Positions 39,839-48,411 of a stretch of 64,000 nt of DNA are shown here, piece by piece. Source of the stretch: Dactylosporangium vinaceum (GTDB taxonomy: Bacteria > Actinomycetota > Actinomycetes > Mycobacteriales > Micromonosporaceae). The notes below the pieces were generated by a model. The model was not told the DNA's origin, searched no databases, and worked only from the letters and a program-made list of their open reading frames with translations. The stretch lies in the NCBI RefSeq assembly GCF_019904175.1, contig NZ_CP061913.1, positions 10,788,001 through 10,852,000 on the forward strand. The letters are read 5' to 3'. A program made the position numbers and the translations under genes. Positions within the stretch are counted from its first letter, which is position 1. Each line of letters starts with the position of its first letter.

Positions 39839-40819
39839 CTAGCGGCCCTGGAGGAGCGGCCGGCGCGGGTCCCACGGGTCGCCGCGGCGGCGGCGGGCGA
39901 TGGCTGACAGGGCCTCCAGCACCACGCGGTTGGCCAGGAACGCGGTGATCTCGGCGTGGTCGTAGGGTGGCGCGACCTCGACCACGTCGACGCCCACGAT
40001 CGGCAGCTCGTAGCAGCACCGGCGGACCGCGTCCAGCAGCTGCCGGGAGGTCAGGCCGCCCGGCTCCGGGGTGCCCGTCCCCGGGGCCATGCCCGGGTCG
40101 ACCACGTCCACGTCCACGGACAGGAAGACCCCGTCGCACTCGTCGGTGGCGATGGCGAACGCCTCGGTCAGGCACTCGTCGAGCCCACGGGCGACGATCT
40201 CGGTCATCTCGTAGGAGCGCAGGCCCTGGCCGGCCATCCAGTCCAGGGTCTGCGGCTCCGGCCAGTATCCGCGCAGACCCAGCTGCAGGAACCGGTCACC
40301 GCGCAGCGCCCCCGACTCGATCAGGCGGCGCATCGGCTGGCCGTGGCCGACGAGCGAGCCGTATTCGGTGTCGCCGGTGTCGGCGTGGGCGTCGAAGTGG
40401 ACCATCGAGACGCGGCCGTAACCGAGCTTGCGCGCCACGCCCGTCGCGTCCGGCCAGGCGATGGTGTGGTCGCCGCCCAGGACGACCGGGATGGCGCCCG
40501 CGTCGGCGACGGCGAAGACGGCGTCCTCCAGCCGCTGCAGGGAGGCGGTGGACTCCGGGGCGTACATCTCCACGTCCCCGGCGTCGAACACGCGCAGGTC
40601 CTTCAGCGCGTCGACCCCCATTGCGAGCGACGGCCTCGACCCGTCCTGGGGCAGGTAGCACGCCTGGCGAATCGCCTGCGGGCCGAACCGGGTGCCGGGG
40701 CGGTGCGAGGTGCCGCCGTCGTAGGGCGCGCCAAGGATCACCACGTCGGCGTCCGGAAGCGCGGCGAGGTCGCACGAGGGGACGCCGAGGAACGAGAAGC
40801 TCGGCCCGAACTGATTCAT
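39839..40819 (-). CDS. speB: Agmatinase-family ureohydrolase
   Basis: 326 residues of the arginase/agmatinase superfamily with the manganese ligands in GGDHTIAW, HFDAHADTGD and SVDVDVVDPG. Most likely hydrolyses agmatine to putrescine and urea; guanidinobutyrase or a related guanidino substrate cannot be excluded by eye. The ATG at 40819 overlaps the stop of the Lys9-like gene (ATGA) with CAGGAG upstream. It is the last of six co-directional genes potD-potA-potB-potC-Lys9-like-speB. Confidence 0.9.
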   Translation of the reverse strand: MNQFGPSFSFLGVPSCDLAALPDADVVILGAPYDGGTSHRPGTRFGPQAIRQACYLPQDGSRPSLAMGVDALKDLRVFDAGDVEMYAPESTASLQRLEDAVFAVADAGAIPVVLGGDHTIAWPDATGVARKLGYGRVSMVHFDAHADTGDTEYGSLVGHGQPMRRLIESGALRGDRFLQLGLRGYWPEPQTLDWMAGQGLRSYEMTEIVARGLDECLTEAFAIATDECDGVFLSVDVDVVDPGMAPGTGTPEPGGLTSRQLLDAVRRCCYELPIVGVDVVEVAPPYDHAEITAFLANRVVLEALSAIARRRRGDPWDPRRPLLQGR

Positions 40820-42030
40820 AGCTCCTGCATACTCCAGGGCGCGCCGTACTCGGTCAGCAGATCCAGAAAGGGCCGCGGCGGGAGGGCCTCCGGGCCCAGG
40901 ATGCCGGCGCCGTGCCACACGCCGGCGGCGAGCAGTTCGAGCGCGACCACGGCGTTGACGGCGGTCTGCCACACGACGACCTGGCAGCCGTACTCCCGCA
41001 TGGTCCAGGCGTTGTCGACGACGTGGTAGAGGTACGTGGCCCGCGGGCGTCCGTCGCGGCCCAGGCCGGTGACGTAGGTGCCGGCGCAGGTCCGGCCGTG
41101 CATGCGGTCGCCGAGGGTCGCCGGGTCGGGCAGGACCGCGGCGACCACGTCGCGCGGGGAGACCAGGGCGCCGCCAGCCCCGCCGACCCGGATCTTCTTC
41201 GTCGAGTCGAGGCCGAGCTTGTGGATGGTCTTGAGGATCTCGATGAAGTCGCGGCCGAGGCCGTACTTGAAGGTGACCCGCCGCACGTCGATCCAGCGGG
41301 GGATGAGCAGGACCTCCTCGTGCTCCACGTTCACGCACTCGATGGGGCCGATGCCGGCCGGGAAGTCGAAGGTCTCCGGCTCGGAGAAGGGGCGGGTGAC
41401 GTACACCCCGCGATTCTTCTCATAGATGAGCGGAGCGTTGAGGCACTCCTCGATCGTGGTCCAGATGGAGAACGAGGGTGCGAACTCGTAACCCTCCACG
41501 ACCAGGTCCGAGCCGTCACGGATGCCGATGTCGTGCACCTCGGCGAAGAGGTGGTCGGCGGCGTAGCGGGCGAAGACGTCGGACAGGCCCGGCTCGACGC
41601 CCATCCCGACGAGGGCGAGGCGGTCGGCGGCCTGCCACTTGTCCTCGAGCGCGAACTGCTCGGCACCGAGGAGCACGCCGATCTTCTCGTACGGCCGCTC
41701 GGGGTGGGGCTGGGACAGCGACATCGCCATGTCGAGGTAGTGCGCGCCGGCCTCGAACGCGCCGGTGAAGACCGACATCACGAAGCGGGGGTCGACGGCG
41801 TTGAGCACGTGGGTGATCTGCAGGCTGCGGCAGAGGTCGGCGACGGCGGGGGCGGACGAGGCGTCGAGCAGGGCGGCGGCGAACCGTGGATCGTCCACGG
41901 AGGACACTGCCGCCTCGGCCCGGTCCGGGTCGCGGTCGGCGACCACACAATGGTCGAAGAAGGAGCGCCGGGCGGCGATGCGCGCGGCTGCGGTGCCGAC
42001 GCCACCGGCGCCGACGATGAGTAATCGCAT
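40816..42030 (-). CDS. Saccharopine dehydrogenase (Lys9)-like oxidoreductase
   Basis: 404 residues. A Rossmann nucleotide-binding start (MRLLIVGAGGVGTAAARIAAR) and the Lys9-type substrate domain (VGMGVEPGLSDVFARYAADHLF) are clear. The family includes saccharopine dehydrogenase and carboxynorspermidine synthase, which join or split amine-amino acid adducts. It lies between potC and speB and overlaps speB by ATGA, so its substrate is probably a polyamine derivative. No carboxynorspermidine decarboxylase is seen nearby. Exact reaction unknown. Confidence 0.85.
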   Translation of the reverse strand: MRLLIVGAGGVGTAAARIAARRSFFDHCVVADRDPDRAEAAVSSVDDPRFAAALLDASSAPAVADLCRSLQITHVLNAVDPRFVMSVFTGAFEAGAHYLDMAMSLSQPHPERPYEKIGVLLGAEQFALEDKWQAADRLALVGMGVEPGLSDVFARYAADHLFAEVHDIGIRDGSDLVVEGYEFAPSFSIWTTIEECLNAPLIYEKNRGVYVTRPFSEPETFDFPAGIGPIECVNVEHEEVLLIPRWIDVRRVTFKYGLGRDFIEILKTIHKLGLDSTKKIRVGGAGGALVSPRDVVAAVLPDPATLGDRMHGRTCAGTYVTGLGRDGRPRATYLYHVVDNAWTMREYGCQVVVWQTAVNAVVALELLAAGVWHGAGILGPEALPPRPFLDLLTEYGAPWSMQEL

Positions 42031-42059
42031 GAAGGTTCCCGGTGGTTGTGCCTTGGGGG

Positions 42060-42869
42060 CTAGACCGACTTCCGGCGACGCAGGCGGGGCAGCTGTCCAA
42101 TGAGGACGATCAGGAACGAGATCAGGAACATCGCGGTGCCGATGACGTTGATCTGCGGGGGGATCCCGCGCTGGGAGGCGCCCCACACGAACATCGGGAA
42201 CGTGACGACGGTGCCGGAGTTGAAGTTGGTGACGATGAAGTCGTCGAACGACAGCGAGAACGACAGCAGCGCGGCCGACACGATGCCGGGCAGCACCAGC
42301 GGCAGGGTCACCCGCAGGAACGTCTGCCGCTCGTCGGCGTAGAGGTCCATGGCCGCCTCCTGGAGCCGCGGGTCCATGCCGGCCAGGCGGGCCTTGACGG
42401 TGACGACGACGAACGACAGGCAGAACATGATGTGCGCGATGACGACGGTCCAGAAGCCGAGCGGGACGCCGGCCGCGACGAACAGCGCCAGCAGCGAGGA
42501 GCCCATCACGATCTCGGGCGTCGCCATCGGCAGGAAGATCAGCGTATTGGTGGCGGCGCGACCCCGGAAGGCGTGCCGGGCCAGGGCGAATGACATGAGG
42601 GTGCCGAGCACCGTCGCGACGACCGTGGCCAGCAACGCGATGCCGATGCTGCGGGCGAAGGCGTCGCCGATGCCGGCCACGCCGAACGGGTCCTTCCAGT
42701 GATCGAGCGTGAACCGGTAGTTGTCGAGGGTGTAGGGGGCGTTGGCCCGGGCGTCCCGGAACGACATCGCGGCCACGACGGCGATCGGCACGAAGAGGTA
42801 CAGCAGGACGAGCAGGCCGATCCCGAGGACCCAGTGGTCGGCGGCGGCGCGGCGCAGGCGGTGGAGCAT
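42060..42869 (-). CDS. potC: Polyamine ABC transporter permease PotC
   Basis: 269 residues with six helices and the permease EAA loop EAAMDLYADERQTFLRVTLP, which docks the ATPase. Pairs with PotB to form the channel for spermidine/putrescine. The ATG shares one base with the potB stop (TGATG), so the two are tightly coupled. Confidence 0.93.
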   Translation of the reverse strand: MLHRLRRAAADHWVLGIGLLVLLYLFVPIAVVAAMSFRDARANAPYTLDNYRFTLDHWKDPFGVAGIGDAFARSIGIALLATVVATVLGTLMSFALARHAFRGRAATNTLIFLPMATPEIVMGSSLLALFVAAGVPLGFWTVVIAHIMFCLSFVVVTVKARLAGMDPRLQEAAMDLYADERQTFLRVTLPLVLPGIVSAALLSFSLSFDDFIVTNFNSGTVVTFPMFVWGASQRGIPPQINVIGTAMFLISFLIVLIGQLPRLRRRKSV

Positions 42870-43765
42870 CAGAGCACCTCGTCCGTTCCGGCCCGCTTGA
42901 CGTAGATGAACACCAGCACCAGGATCGCCGCCATCAGCGTGAACGACAGCGCGGCGGCGGCCGGGTAGTCACCGACCTTGAGGAACTTGGACTGGATGAC
43001 ATTGCCGATCATGAACTGCCGGTTGGTCCCGAGCAGCTGCGCGTTGATGTAGTCGCCGGCCGCCGGGATGAACGTCAGCAGGGTGCCGGCCACGACTCCG
43101 GGCATCGACAGCGGCAGCACGACCCGGGTGAACCGCGCGACCGGGCGCGCGTAGAGGTCGCCGGCCGCCTCGATGAGCCGCGGGTCGAGCTTCTCCAGGC
43201 TGGCGTAGAGCGGCAGCACCATGAACGGCAGGAAGTTGTACACCAGCCCCGCGATCACGGCCGGCGTCGTCGCCAGCAGCCGGCCGTCGGGCAGCGGGAC
43301 GTGCAGCGCGTTGAGCACCGACACGACTGTGCCGTTGTCGGAGAGGATGACCTTCCAGGCCAGCGTGCGGATCAGGAAGCTGGTGAAGAACGGCGCGATG
43401 ACGCAGATGAGCAGCACGTTCTTCCAGCGACCGGCCTTCAGCGCGATCGCGTAGGCCAGCGGGTAGCCGAGCAGGAGGGCGAAGGCGGTGGTGAGCAGCG
43501 CATACCAGAGCGAGCGGCCGAACTGGGGCAGGTATTCCACGATGGCGTCGGTGTAGTTGCCGAACGCCCAGGTCATCGCGTATCCGTCCTCGAGTGACCC
43601 GCTGGGGTCGTAGAGGCTGGTGGCGAAGAGCTGCAGGCACGGTACCGCGAAGAACAGGACCAGCCACAGACCGCCGGGCAGCAGCAGGAGATAGGGCAGC
43701 CACCGGCGGCGCGGCTTCTCCAGCTTGACCGGAGCACCGGCACCCAACTGCCCGAGCGCGCTCAT
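42869..43765 (-). CDS. potB: Polyamine ABC transporter permease PotB
   Basis: 298 residues, six helices, EAA loop EAAGDLYARPVARFTRVVLP. The first helix starts near residue 27 (LLLLPGGLWLVLFFAVP). ATG 43765 (MSALGQLGAG) is preceded by GGAGG at the end of the second linker mini-ORF. A longer in-frame reading would run through the repeat units and is unlikely. The separation from potA by two 89-nt cassettes is unusual. Confidence 0.92.
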   Translation of the reverse strand: MSALGQLGAGAPVKLEKPRRRWLPYLLLLPGGLWLVLFFAVPCLQLFATSLYDPSGSLEDGYAMTWAFGNYTDAIVEYLPQFGRSLWYALLTTAFALLLGYPLAYAIALKAGRWKNVLLICVIAPFFTSFLIRTLAWKVILSDNGTVVSVLNALHVPLPDGRLLATTPAVIAGLVYNFLPFMVLPLYASLEKLDPRLIEAAGDLYARPVARFTRVVLPLSMPGVVAGTLLTFIPAAGDYINAQLLGTNRQFMIGNVIQSKFLKVGDYPAAAALSFTLMAAILVLVFIYVKRAGTDEVL

Positions 43766-43854
43766 GCCGCCGCCTCCGCAGGCTCCGGCGACGGCCCGAG
43801 CTCCAAGCTGCAACACTGATGAGCGGCCACTCCGCTTCGCTCCGTACCGCTCAT
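43762..43854 (-). CDS. ERSG-type linker mini-ORF 2 between potA and potB
   Basis: 30-residue frame beginning MSGTERSGVAAHQCC and ending PEPAEAAA. Its ATG overlaps the stop of mini-ORF 1 and its TGA overlaps the potB ATG (ATGA at both ends). GGAGG seven bases before the potB ATG is the ribosome binding site. Nearly identical to mini-ORF 1, so a recent tandem duplication. Confidence 0.5.
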   Translation of the reverse strand: MSGTERSGVAAHQCCSLELGPSPEPAEAAA

Positions 43855-43943
43855 GCCGACACCTCCGCAAGCTCCGGCGACGGCCCGAGCTCCAAGCTGC
43901 AACACTGATGAGCGGCCACTCCGCTTCGCTCCGTACCGCTCAT
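43766..43943 (-). repeat. Two tandem 89-nt ERSG linker units
   Basis: Units 43766-43854 and 43855-43943 differ at only about three positions, all near the GGAGG end. Each begins with a 36-nt segment bounded by ATGAGCGG/CCGCTCAT inverted arms (43819-43854 and 43908-43943) around GGAGCGAAGCGGAG. The array starts at the potA stop and ends at the potB start. Confidence 0.9.
43851..43943 (-). CDS. ERSG-type linker mini-ORF 1 after potA
   Basis: 30-residue frame beginning MSGTERSGVAAHQCC and ending PELAEVSA. The ATG overlaps the potA stop (ATGA), and the TGA overlaps the start of mini-ORF 2 (ATGA). GGAGG lies seven bases before that next ATG. No known domain. Confidence 0.5.
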   Translation of the reverse strand: MSGTERSGVAAHQCCSLELGPSPELAEVSA

Positions 43944-45055
43944 GCCGCCACTTCCTCCGGGTCCACGACCGGCGCGTGTGTCTGATCGGCCGGGCGGGGC
44001 AGCAGGAACGCGTGGTCGGGCCGCCAGAAGACCGTGACCTCGCTGGCCACCGCGAGCGGCGGGGCCACACCCGAGTTGGCCGAGAAGACCGTCAGCTCCT
44101 CGCCCCACGGCGCTCGGACCAGGTACTGCGTGCTGACCCCCATGTAGGAGGAGTCGGTCACGATCCCGGTCACGCTCTGGTGGCCCGACGGCACCTCGCC
44201 GGTGCTCAGGTGCATCTTCTCCGGCCGCACGCCGAGCCAGACCGTCCCCTCCTCGCAGCGCGCCCGCAGAGCCGGGACCGAGTAGCGGGAGCCGTAGGCG
44301 TCGAGCAGCAGGTCGTCGCCGGACCGGCCGGTCACCGAGGCGGCCAGGAGATTCGACTGGCCCAGGAAGTTGGCCACGAACGCGGTGCCGGGGAAGTCGT
44401 ACATCTCCACGGGCGCGCCGAGCTGCTCGATCTTCCCCGCGTTCATCACCGCGACCGTGTCGGCCATCGTCATGGCCTCCTCCTGGTCGTGGGTGACGTG
44501 GACGAAGGTGATGCCGACCTCGGTCTGGATGCGCTTGAGCTCGACCTGCATCTGCCGGCGCAGCTTGAGGTCGAGGGCGCCCAGCGGCTCGTCGAGCAGC
44601 AGCACCTGAGGCCGGTTGATGAGCGCCCGGGCCAGCGCCACCCGCTGCTGCTGGCCGCCGGAGAGCTGGGCCGGCCGGCGCTTGCCGAAGCCGTCGAGGT
44701 CGACCAGGTGGAGCATCTCCTCCACCTGGTCGGTGCACTTCCTGATGCCGCGCCGGCGCAGGCCGAACGCGACGTTGTCCTCGATGTTGAGGTGCGGGAA
44801 CAGCGCGTAGCTCTGGAACACCGTGTTGACCGGCCGCCGGTAGGGCCGCAGCCGGGTGACGTCGTCGTCGCCGAGCAGGACCTGGCCTTCAGTGGGCTCC
44901 TCGAGCCCGGCGATCATCCGCAGTGTGGTCGTCTTACCGCATCCGGACGCGCCCAGCAGTGCGAAGAACGAGCCGCTGGGCACGGTGAGAGTCAGGTCGT
45001 CGACGGCGGTGAAGGGGCCGAACCGCTTGGTCACCCCACTGAGGCGAAGGTCCAT
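43940..45055 (-). CDS. potA: Polyamine ABC transporter ATPase PotA
   Basis: 371 residues. Walker A GASGCGKTT (35-43), Q-loop in NTVFQSYALFPH, signature LSGGQQQRVALARAL, Walker B VLLLDEPLGALD and switch His in THDQEEAMT. The C-terminal TOBE regulatory domain follows from about residue 240. It powers uptake of polyamines bound by PotD. It starts 3 nt after potD. Its stop codon is the first codon overlap of the linker repeats. Confidence 0.95.
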   Translation of the reverse strand: MDLRLSGVTKRFGPFTAVDDLTLTVPSGSFFALLGASGCGKTTTLRMIAGLEEPTEGQVLLGDDDVTRLRPYRRPVNTVFQSYALFPHLNIEDNVAFGLRRRGIRKCTDQVEEMLHLVDLDGFGKRRPAQLSGGQQQRVALARALINRPQVLLLDEPLGALDLKLRRQMQVELKRIQTEVGITFVHVTHDQEEAMTMADTVAVMNAGKIEQLGAPVEMYDFPGTAFVANFLGQSNLLAASVTGRSGDDLLLDAYGSRYSVPALRARCEEGTVWLGVRPEKMHLSTGEVPSGHQSVTGIVTDSSYMGVSTQYLVRAPWGEELTVFSANSGVAPPLAVASEVTVFWRPDHAFLLPRPADQTHAPVVDPEEVAA

Positions 45056-45058
45056 GTA

Positions 45059-46288
45059 TCAGGCCCCCGATACGGCTTCGAACTTGGCGGCGTACTTCTT
45101 GTCCTCTTCCTCGCTCAGCGCGCGGAACGAGTGGGTCTTGGCCAGCGTCGCGGCGTCCGGGAAGATCAGCGGGTTGGTGGCCAGGTCCGGGTTGACCTTC
45201 TCCATCGCCTGCTGCGCGCCCTGCACCGGGCAGATGTAGTTGACCGTCGCGGCCACCTGCGCGGCGATCATCGGGTCGTAGTAGTAGTCGATGAGCTGCT
45301 CGGCGTTGGCCTTGTGCGTCGCCGGAGCCGGGATCAGCATGTTGTCCGACCAGACGATCAGCCCGTCCTCGGGCGTGACCCAGGTGACCTTCGAGCCCTC
45401 CTGGGCGGCGAGCTGGATGACGTCGCCGGACCACGCGACGCAGGCCGCGATGTCGCCCTTGGCCAGGTCTTCCTTGTAGTCGTTGCCGGTGAACTTGCGG
45501 ATCTGGCCGGAGTCGACGGCCTTCTTGACCTTCTCCACCGCGGCGTCGAAGTCGGCGTCGGTGAATTTGGCCGGGTCCTTACCCAGCGAGAGCAGCACCA
45601 GCCCGAGCGTGTCGCGCATCTCGGAGAGCACTGCGACCTTGCCCTTGAGGTCGGGGCGGGTCAGCAGCTCGTCGATCGAGCGGACCTCGCCGGTGACCGC
45701 GCCGTTGTAGGCGATGCCGGTCAGGCCGGACTGCCACGGGGCGGCGTGGGTCGTGTCCTTGTCCCACGGCCGGTTCTTGAGGGTGGACAGCAGGTTCTTG
45801 GTGAAGTTCGGCACCTTGGCCGGGTCGAACGGCTGGACCCAGCCCAGGTTCACGACCCGCGAGGCCATCCAGTCGGTGAGCACCATGATGTCGCGGTCGA
45901 TCGACTGGCACGCCTGGAGCTGGTTTCGCACCTTGCCGAAGAACTCGTTGTTGTCGTTGACGTCCTCGGTGTAGGTGACCGCGATGCCGGTCTTCTGCGT
46001 GAACGCGTCGAGCGACGGGCGCTTCTTGTCGTCGTTGGCGTCCACGTCGATGTAGAGCGGCCAGTTGGACCAGCTGAGCTTCTTCTCGCTGGAGGAGGCG
46101 TCGGCGCCGACGCAGGCGGCCTTCTCGGCTTCGTTCTTCTTCGCGGGCTTGGTGCCGCAGGCGGCCAACGCCCCGCCGGTCGCGACCATGCCCGCGCCGG
46201 CCAGGAGGCCACGCATGAGGTTCCGGCGCGAAAGGCCGGTGGCGTTGATCAACGCCTGCGCTTCTGGAGAGAGCGGCGAGTTTCGCAC
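45059..46288 (-). CDS. potD: Polyamine-binding lipoprotein PotD
   Basis: 409 residues. The N-terminus has a twin-arginine signal (LSRRNLMRGLLAGAGM, Arg21-Arg22) merging into a lipobox LAAC (Cys44), so Tat export of a lipoprotein is likely. The mature part is a PotD/PotF-type binding protein (LSWSNWPLYIDVD near the start; SGDVIQLAAQEG, NYICPVQGAQQAM). The GTG start follows GGAG. First gene of the transport operon, divergent from the Lrp-type regulator. Confidence 0.93.
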   Translation of the reverse strand: MRNSPLSPEAQALINATGLSRRNLMRGLLAGAGMVATGGALAACGTKPAKKNEAEKAACVGADASSSEKKLSWSNWPLYIDVDANDDKKRPSLDAFTQKTGIAVTYTEDVNDNNEFFGKVRNQLQACQSIDRDIMVLTDWMASRVVNLGWVQPFDPAKVPNFTKNLLSTLKNRPWDKDTTHAAPWQSGLTGIAYNGAVTGEVRSIDELLTRPDLKGKVAVLSEMRDTLGLVLLSLGKDPAKFTDADFDAAVEKVKKAVDSGQIRKFTGNDYKEDLAKGDIAACVAWSGDVIQLAAQEGSKVTWVTPEDGLIVWSDNMLIPAPATHKANAEQLIDYYYDPMIAAQVAATVNYICPVQGAQQAMEKVNPDLATNPLIFPDAATLAKTHSFRALSEEEDKKYAAKFEAVSGA

Positions 46289-46531
46289 GGGAGGCTCCTA
46301 TGGATCTCGACGCCGGTACAAGTGGGGGGTATTGACCGGCAACTGATCCTGACATGGAGTGCCATCACTCACAAGGGATTCCGTTGTCACGATCCGGTCG
46401 CACAACGAAAAGCGCAATTACGTCAAGGTGGCGTCACGGCCGTCACCTCGCCGAAACAGGGAGCCACAGTGTGCAACGGTTTCCGACGCCGGGCAACCCT
46501 AACGATTCCGTGGACTACTCGTTGATCAGCC
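46289..46531. promoter_or_regulatory. Divergent control region between potD and the Lrp-type regulator
   Basis: 243 bp, less GC-rich than the coding sequence around it. It must hold promoters for both operons. CGTTGT (46382-46387) and ACAACG (46402-46407) form an inverted repeat with a 14-bp spacer that could bind a dimeric Lrp/AsnC protein. Confidence 0.45.
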
Positions 46532-47032
46532 ATGGAATTAGTTGCCAAAGGGCCGGTACTGAGCAAGAATCCACACGTGTCCGAGCCCGTACTCGACGAC
46601 GTCAACAAGCGGATCATCGAGCAGCTGCAGCGCGATGGCCGCATGTCCTACGCCGCCCTGGCCAAGGTCGTCGGCCTGTCCGAGGCGGCCGTGCGCCAGC
46701 GCGTGCAACGACTGCTGGACACCGGTGTCATGCAGATCGTCGCCGTCACCGATCCGCTCTCCCTGGGCTTCGCCCGCCAGGTGATGATCGGGGTGAAGGT
46801 CGAGGGCGATCTGCGGCCGGTCGCCAAGTCGCTGGCGTCGGTCCCCGAGATCGACTACGTGGTGATCTGCGCGGGCGGCTACGACCTGCTCGTCGAGCTG
46901 GTCTGCACCGACGACGAGCACCTGCTCGACCTGATCAACGACACCGTGCGGAGCATCCCCGGCGTTACCGCGACGGAGACCTTCGTCTACCTCAAGCTCG
47001 CCAAACAGACATACGCCTGGGGGACCCGATGA
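46532..47032 (+). CDS. Lrp/AsnC family transcriptional regulator
   Basis: 166 residues. The N-terminal winged helix-turn-helix (LDDVNKRIIEQLQRDGRMSY...LSEAAVRQRVQRLL) is followed by a C-terminal RAM ligand-binding domain (GGYDLLVELVC). Lrp-type regulators respond to amino acids or related amines. It is divergent from potD, and its stop overlaps the start of the aminotransferase (ATGA), so it is the likely local regulator of polyamine uptake and breakdown. A GTG at 46577 is an alternative start. Confidence 0.92.
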   Translation: MELVAKGPVLSKNPHVSEPVLDDVNKRIIEQLQRDGRMSYAALAKVVGLSEAAVRQRVQRLLDTGVMQIVAVTDPLSLGFARQVMIGVKVEGDLRPVAKSLASVPEIDYVVICAGGYDLLVELVCTDDEHLLDLINDTVRSIPGVTATETFVYLKLAKQTYAWGTR

Positions 47033-48411
47033 CCATCGACCAGCAGCCCGACGCCGCCGCGCTCGACCGCTCCGCGCGCGAGCACCTGTGGATGCACTTC
47101 ACGCGCCTCGCGACGTACCAGGACAACCCGATCCCGGTCATCGTGCGCGGCGACGGCGCGTACATCTACGACAGCAACGGCAAGCGCTACCTCGACGGCC
47201 TGGCCGGGCTGTTCGTGGTCCAGGCCGGGCACGGCCGCCACGAGCTCGCCGAGGCCGCCGCCAAGCAGGCGTCCGAACTCGCCTACTTCCCCCTGTGGTC
47301 CTACGCCCACCCCAAGGCGATCGAGCTGGCCGAGCGCCTCACCGACCTGGCTCCGGGCGACCTCAACCGGGTCTTCTTCACCACCGGCGGCTCCGAGGCC
47401 GTCGAAAGTGCCTGGAAACTTGCGCGGTCGTACTTCAAGAAGGTCGGCAAGCCCCTGAAGACGAAGGTGCTGTCCAGGTCGATCGCCTACCACGGCACCT
47501 CCATGGGCGCCCTGTCGATCACCGGCGTGCCGATCCTCAAGCAGGACTTCGAGCCCCTGGTGCCGGGCGCGTTCCGGGTGCCGAACACCAACTACTACCG
47601 GCGGCCCGACGAGTCGATGACCCCGGAGCAGTTCGGCACCTGGGCGGCCAACCGGATCGCCGAGGCCATCGAGTTCGAGGGCCCGGACACGGTCGCCGCG
47701 GTGTACCTGGAGCCGGTGCAGAACGCCGGCGGCTGCTTCCCGCCGCCGCCCGGCTACTTCGAGCGGGTCCGCGAGATCTGCGACCGCTACGACGTGCTGC
47801 TCGTCTCCGACGAGGTGATCTGCGCGTTCGGCCGCCTCGGCGAATACTTCGGGGCCGTCCGCTATGGCTACCAGCCCGACATCATCACCGTCGCGAAGGG
47901 CCTCACCAGCGGCTACGTCCCGCTCGGGGCGATGATCGTCTCGGAGAAGCTGGCCCAGCCGTTCCTCGACGCCCGCAGCTGGTTCGCCCACGGCATCACC
48001 TACGGCGGGCACCCGGTCGGCTCCGCGGTGGCCCTGGCCAACCTCGACATCTTCGAGCGCGAGGGCCTCAACGAGCACGTGCGGACCAATTCGCAGCTGT
48101 TCCGCTCATACCTCGAGCGCCTCTACGACCTGCCGATCGTCGGCGACGTCCGGGGCGACGGCTACTTCTTCGGCATCGAGCTGGTGAAGGACAAGGCCAC
48201 CAAGCCGTTCTTCACCGAGGCCGAGTCCGAGGCCCTGCTGCGCGGCTTCCTGTCCAAGGCCCTGTTCGAGGCCGGCCTCTACTGCCGCGCCGACGACCGC
48301 GGCGACCCGGTCATCCAGCTGGCCCCGCCGCTGATCTGCGACGAGAGCCACTTCGCGGAGATCGAGCAGATCCTGCGCTCGGTACTCTCCGAGGCATGGA
48401 AGCACCTGTAG
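47029..48411 (+). CDS. Class III omega-aminotransferase, probable putrescine aminotransferase
   Basis: 460 residues. Starts with the HLWMHFTRLATY segment typical of SpuC-type polyamine:pyruvate aminotransferases. TTGGSEAVESAWKLAR, VYLEPVQNAGGCFPPPPGY, VSDEVICAFGRLG and the PLP lysine in TVAKGLTSGYVPLGAM are intact. It would convert putrescine to 4-aminobutanal, the substrate for the dehydrogenase at 37091. It is coupled to the regulator (ATGA), and its end overlaps the next gene by 16 nt. Confidence 0.92.
   Translation: MTIDQQPDAAALDRSAREHLWMHFTRLATYQDNPIPVIVRGDGAYIYDSNGKRYLDGLAGLFVVQAGHGRHELAEAAAKQASELAYFPLWSYAHPKAIELAERLTDLAPGDLNRVFFTTGGSEAVESAWKLARSYFKKVGKPLKTKVLSRSIAYHGTSMGALSITGVPILKQDFEPLVPGAFRVPNTNYYRRPDESMTPEQFGTWAANRIAEAIEFEGPDTVAAVYLEPVQNAGGCFPPPPGYFERVREICDRYDVLLVSDEVICAFGRLGEYFGAVRYGYQPDIITVAKGLTSGYVPLGAMIVSEKLAQPFLDARSWFAHGITYGGHPVGSAVALANLDIFEREGLNEHVRTNSQLFRSYLERLYDLPIVGDVRGDGYFFGIELVKDKATKPFFTEAESEALLRGFLSKALFEAGLYCRADDRGDPVIQLAPPLICDESHFAEIEQILRSVLSEAWKHL

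Noticed and set aside
42869..43870. potB starting upstream inside the repeat units
   Set aside because: That reading would add repeat-encoded residues before the normal permease start; ATG 43765 has a well-placed GGAGG and overlaps the mini-ORF stop.
43853..46525. 890-codon open frame antisense to potA and potD
   Set aside because: Shadow of two clear transporter genes; composition is repetitive Leu/Val/Arg/Gly.
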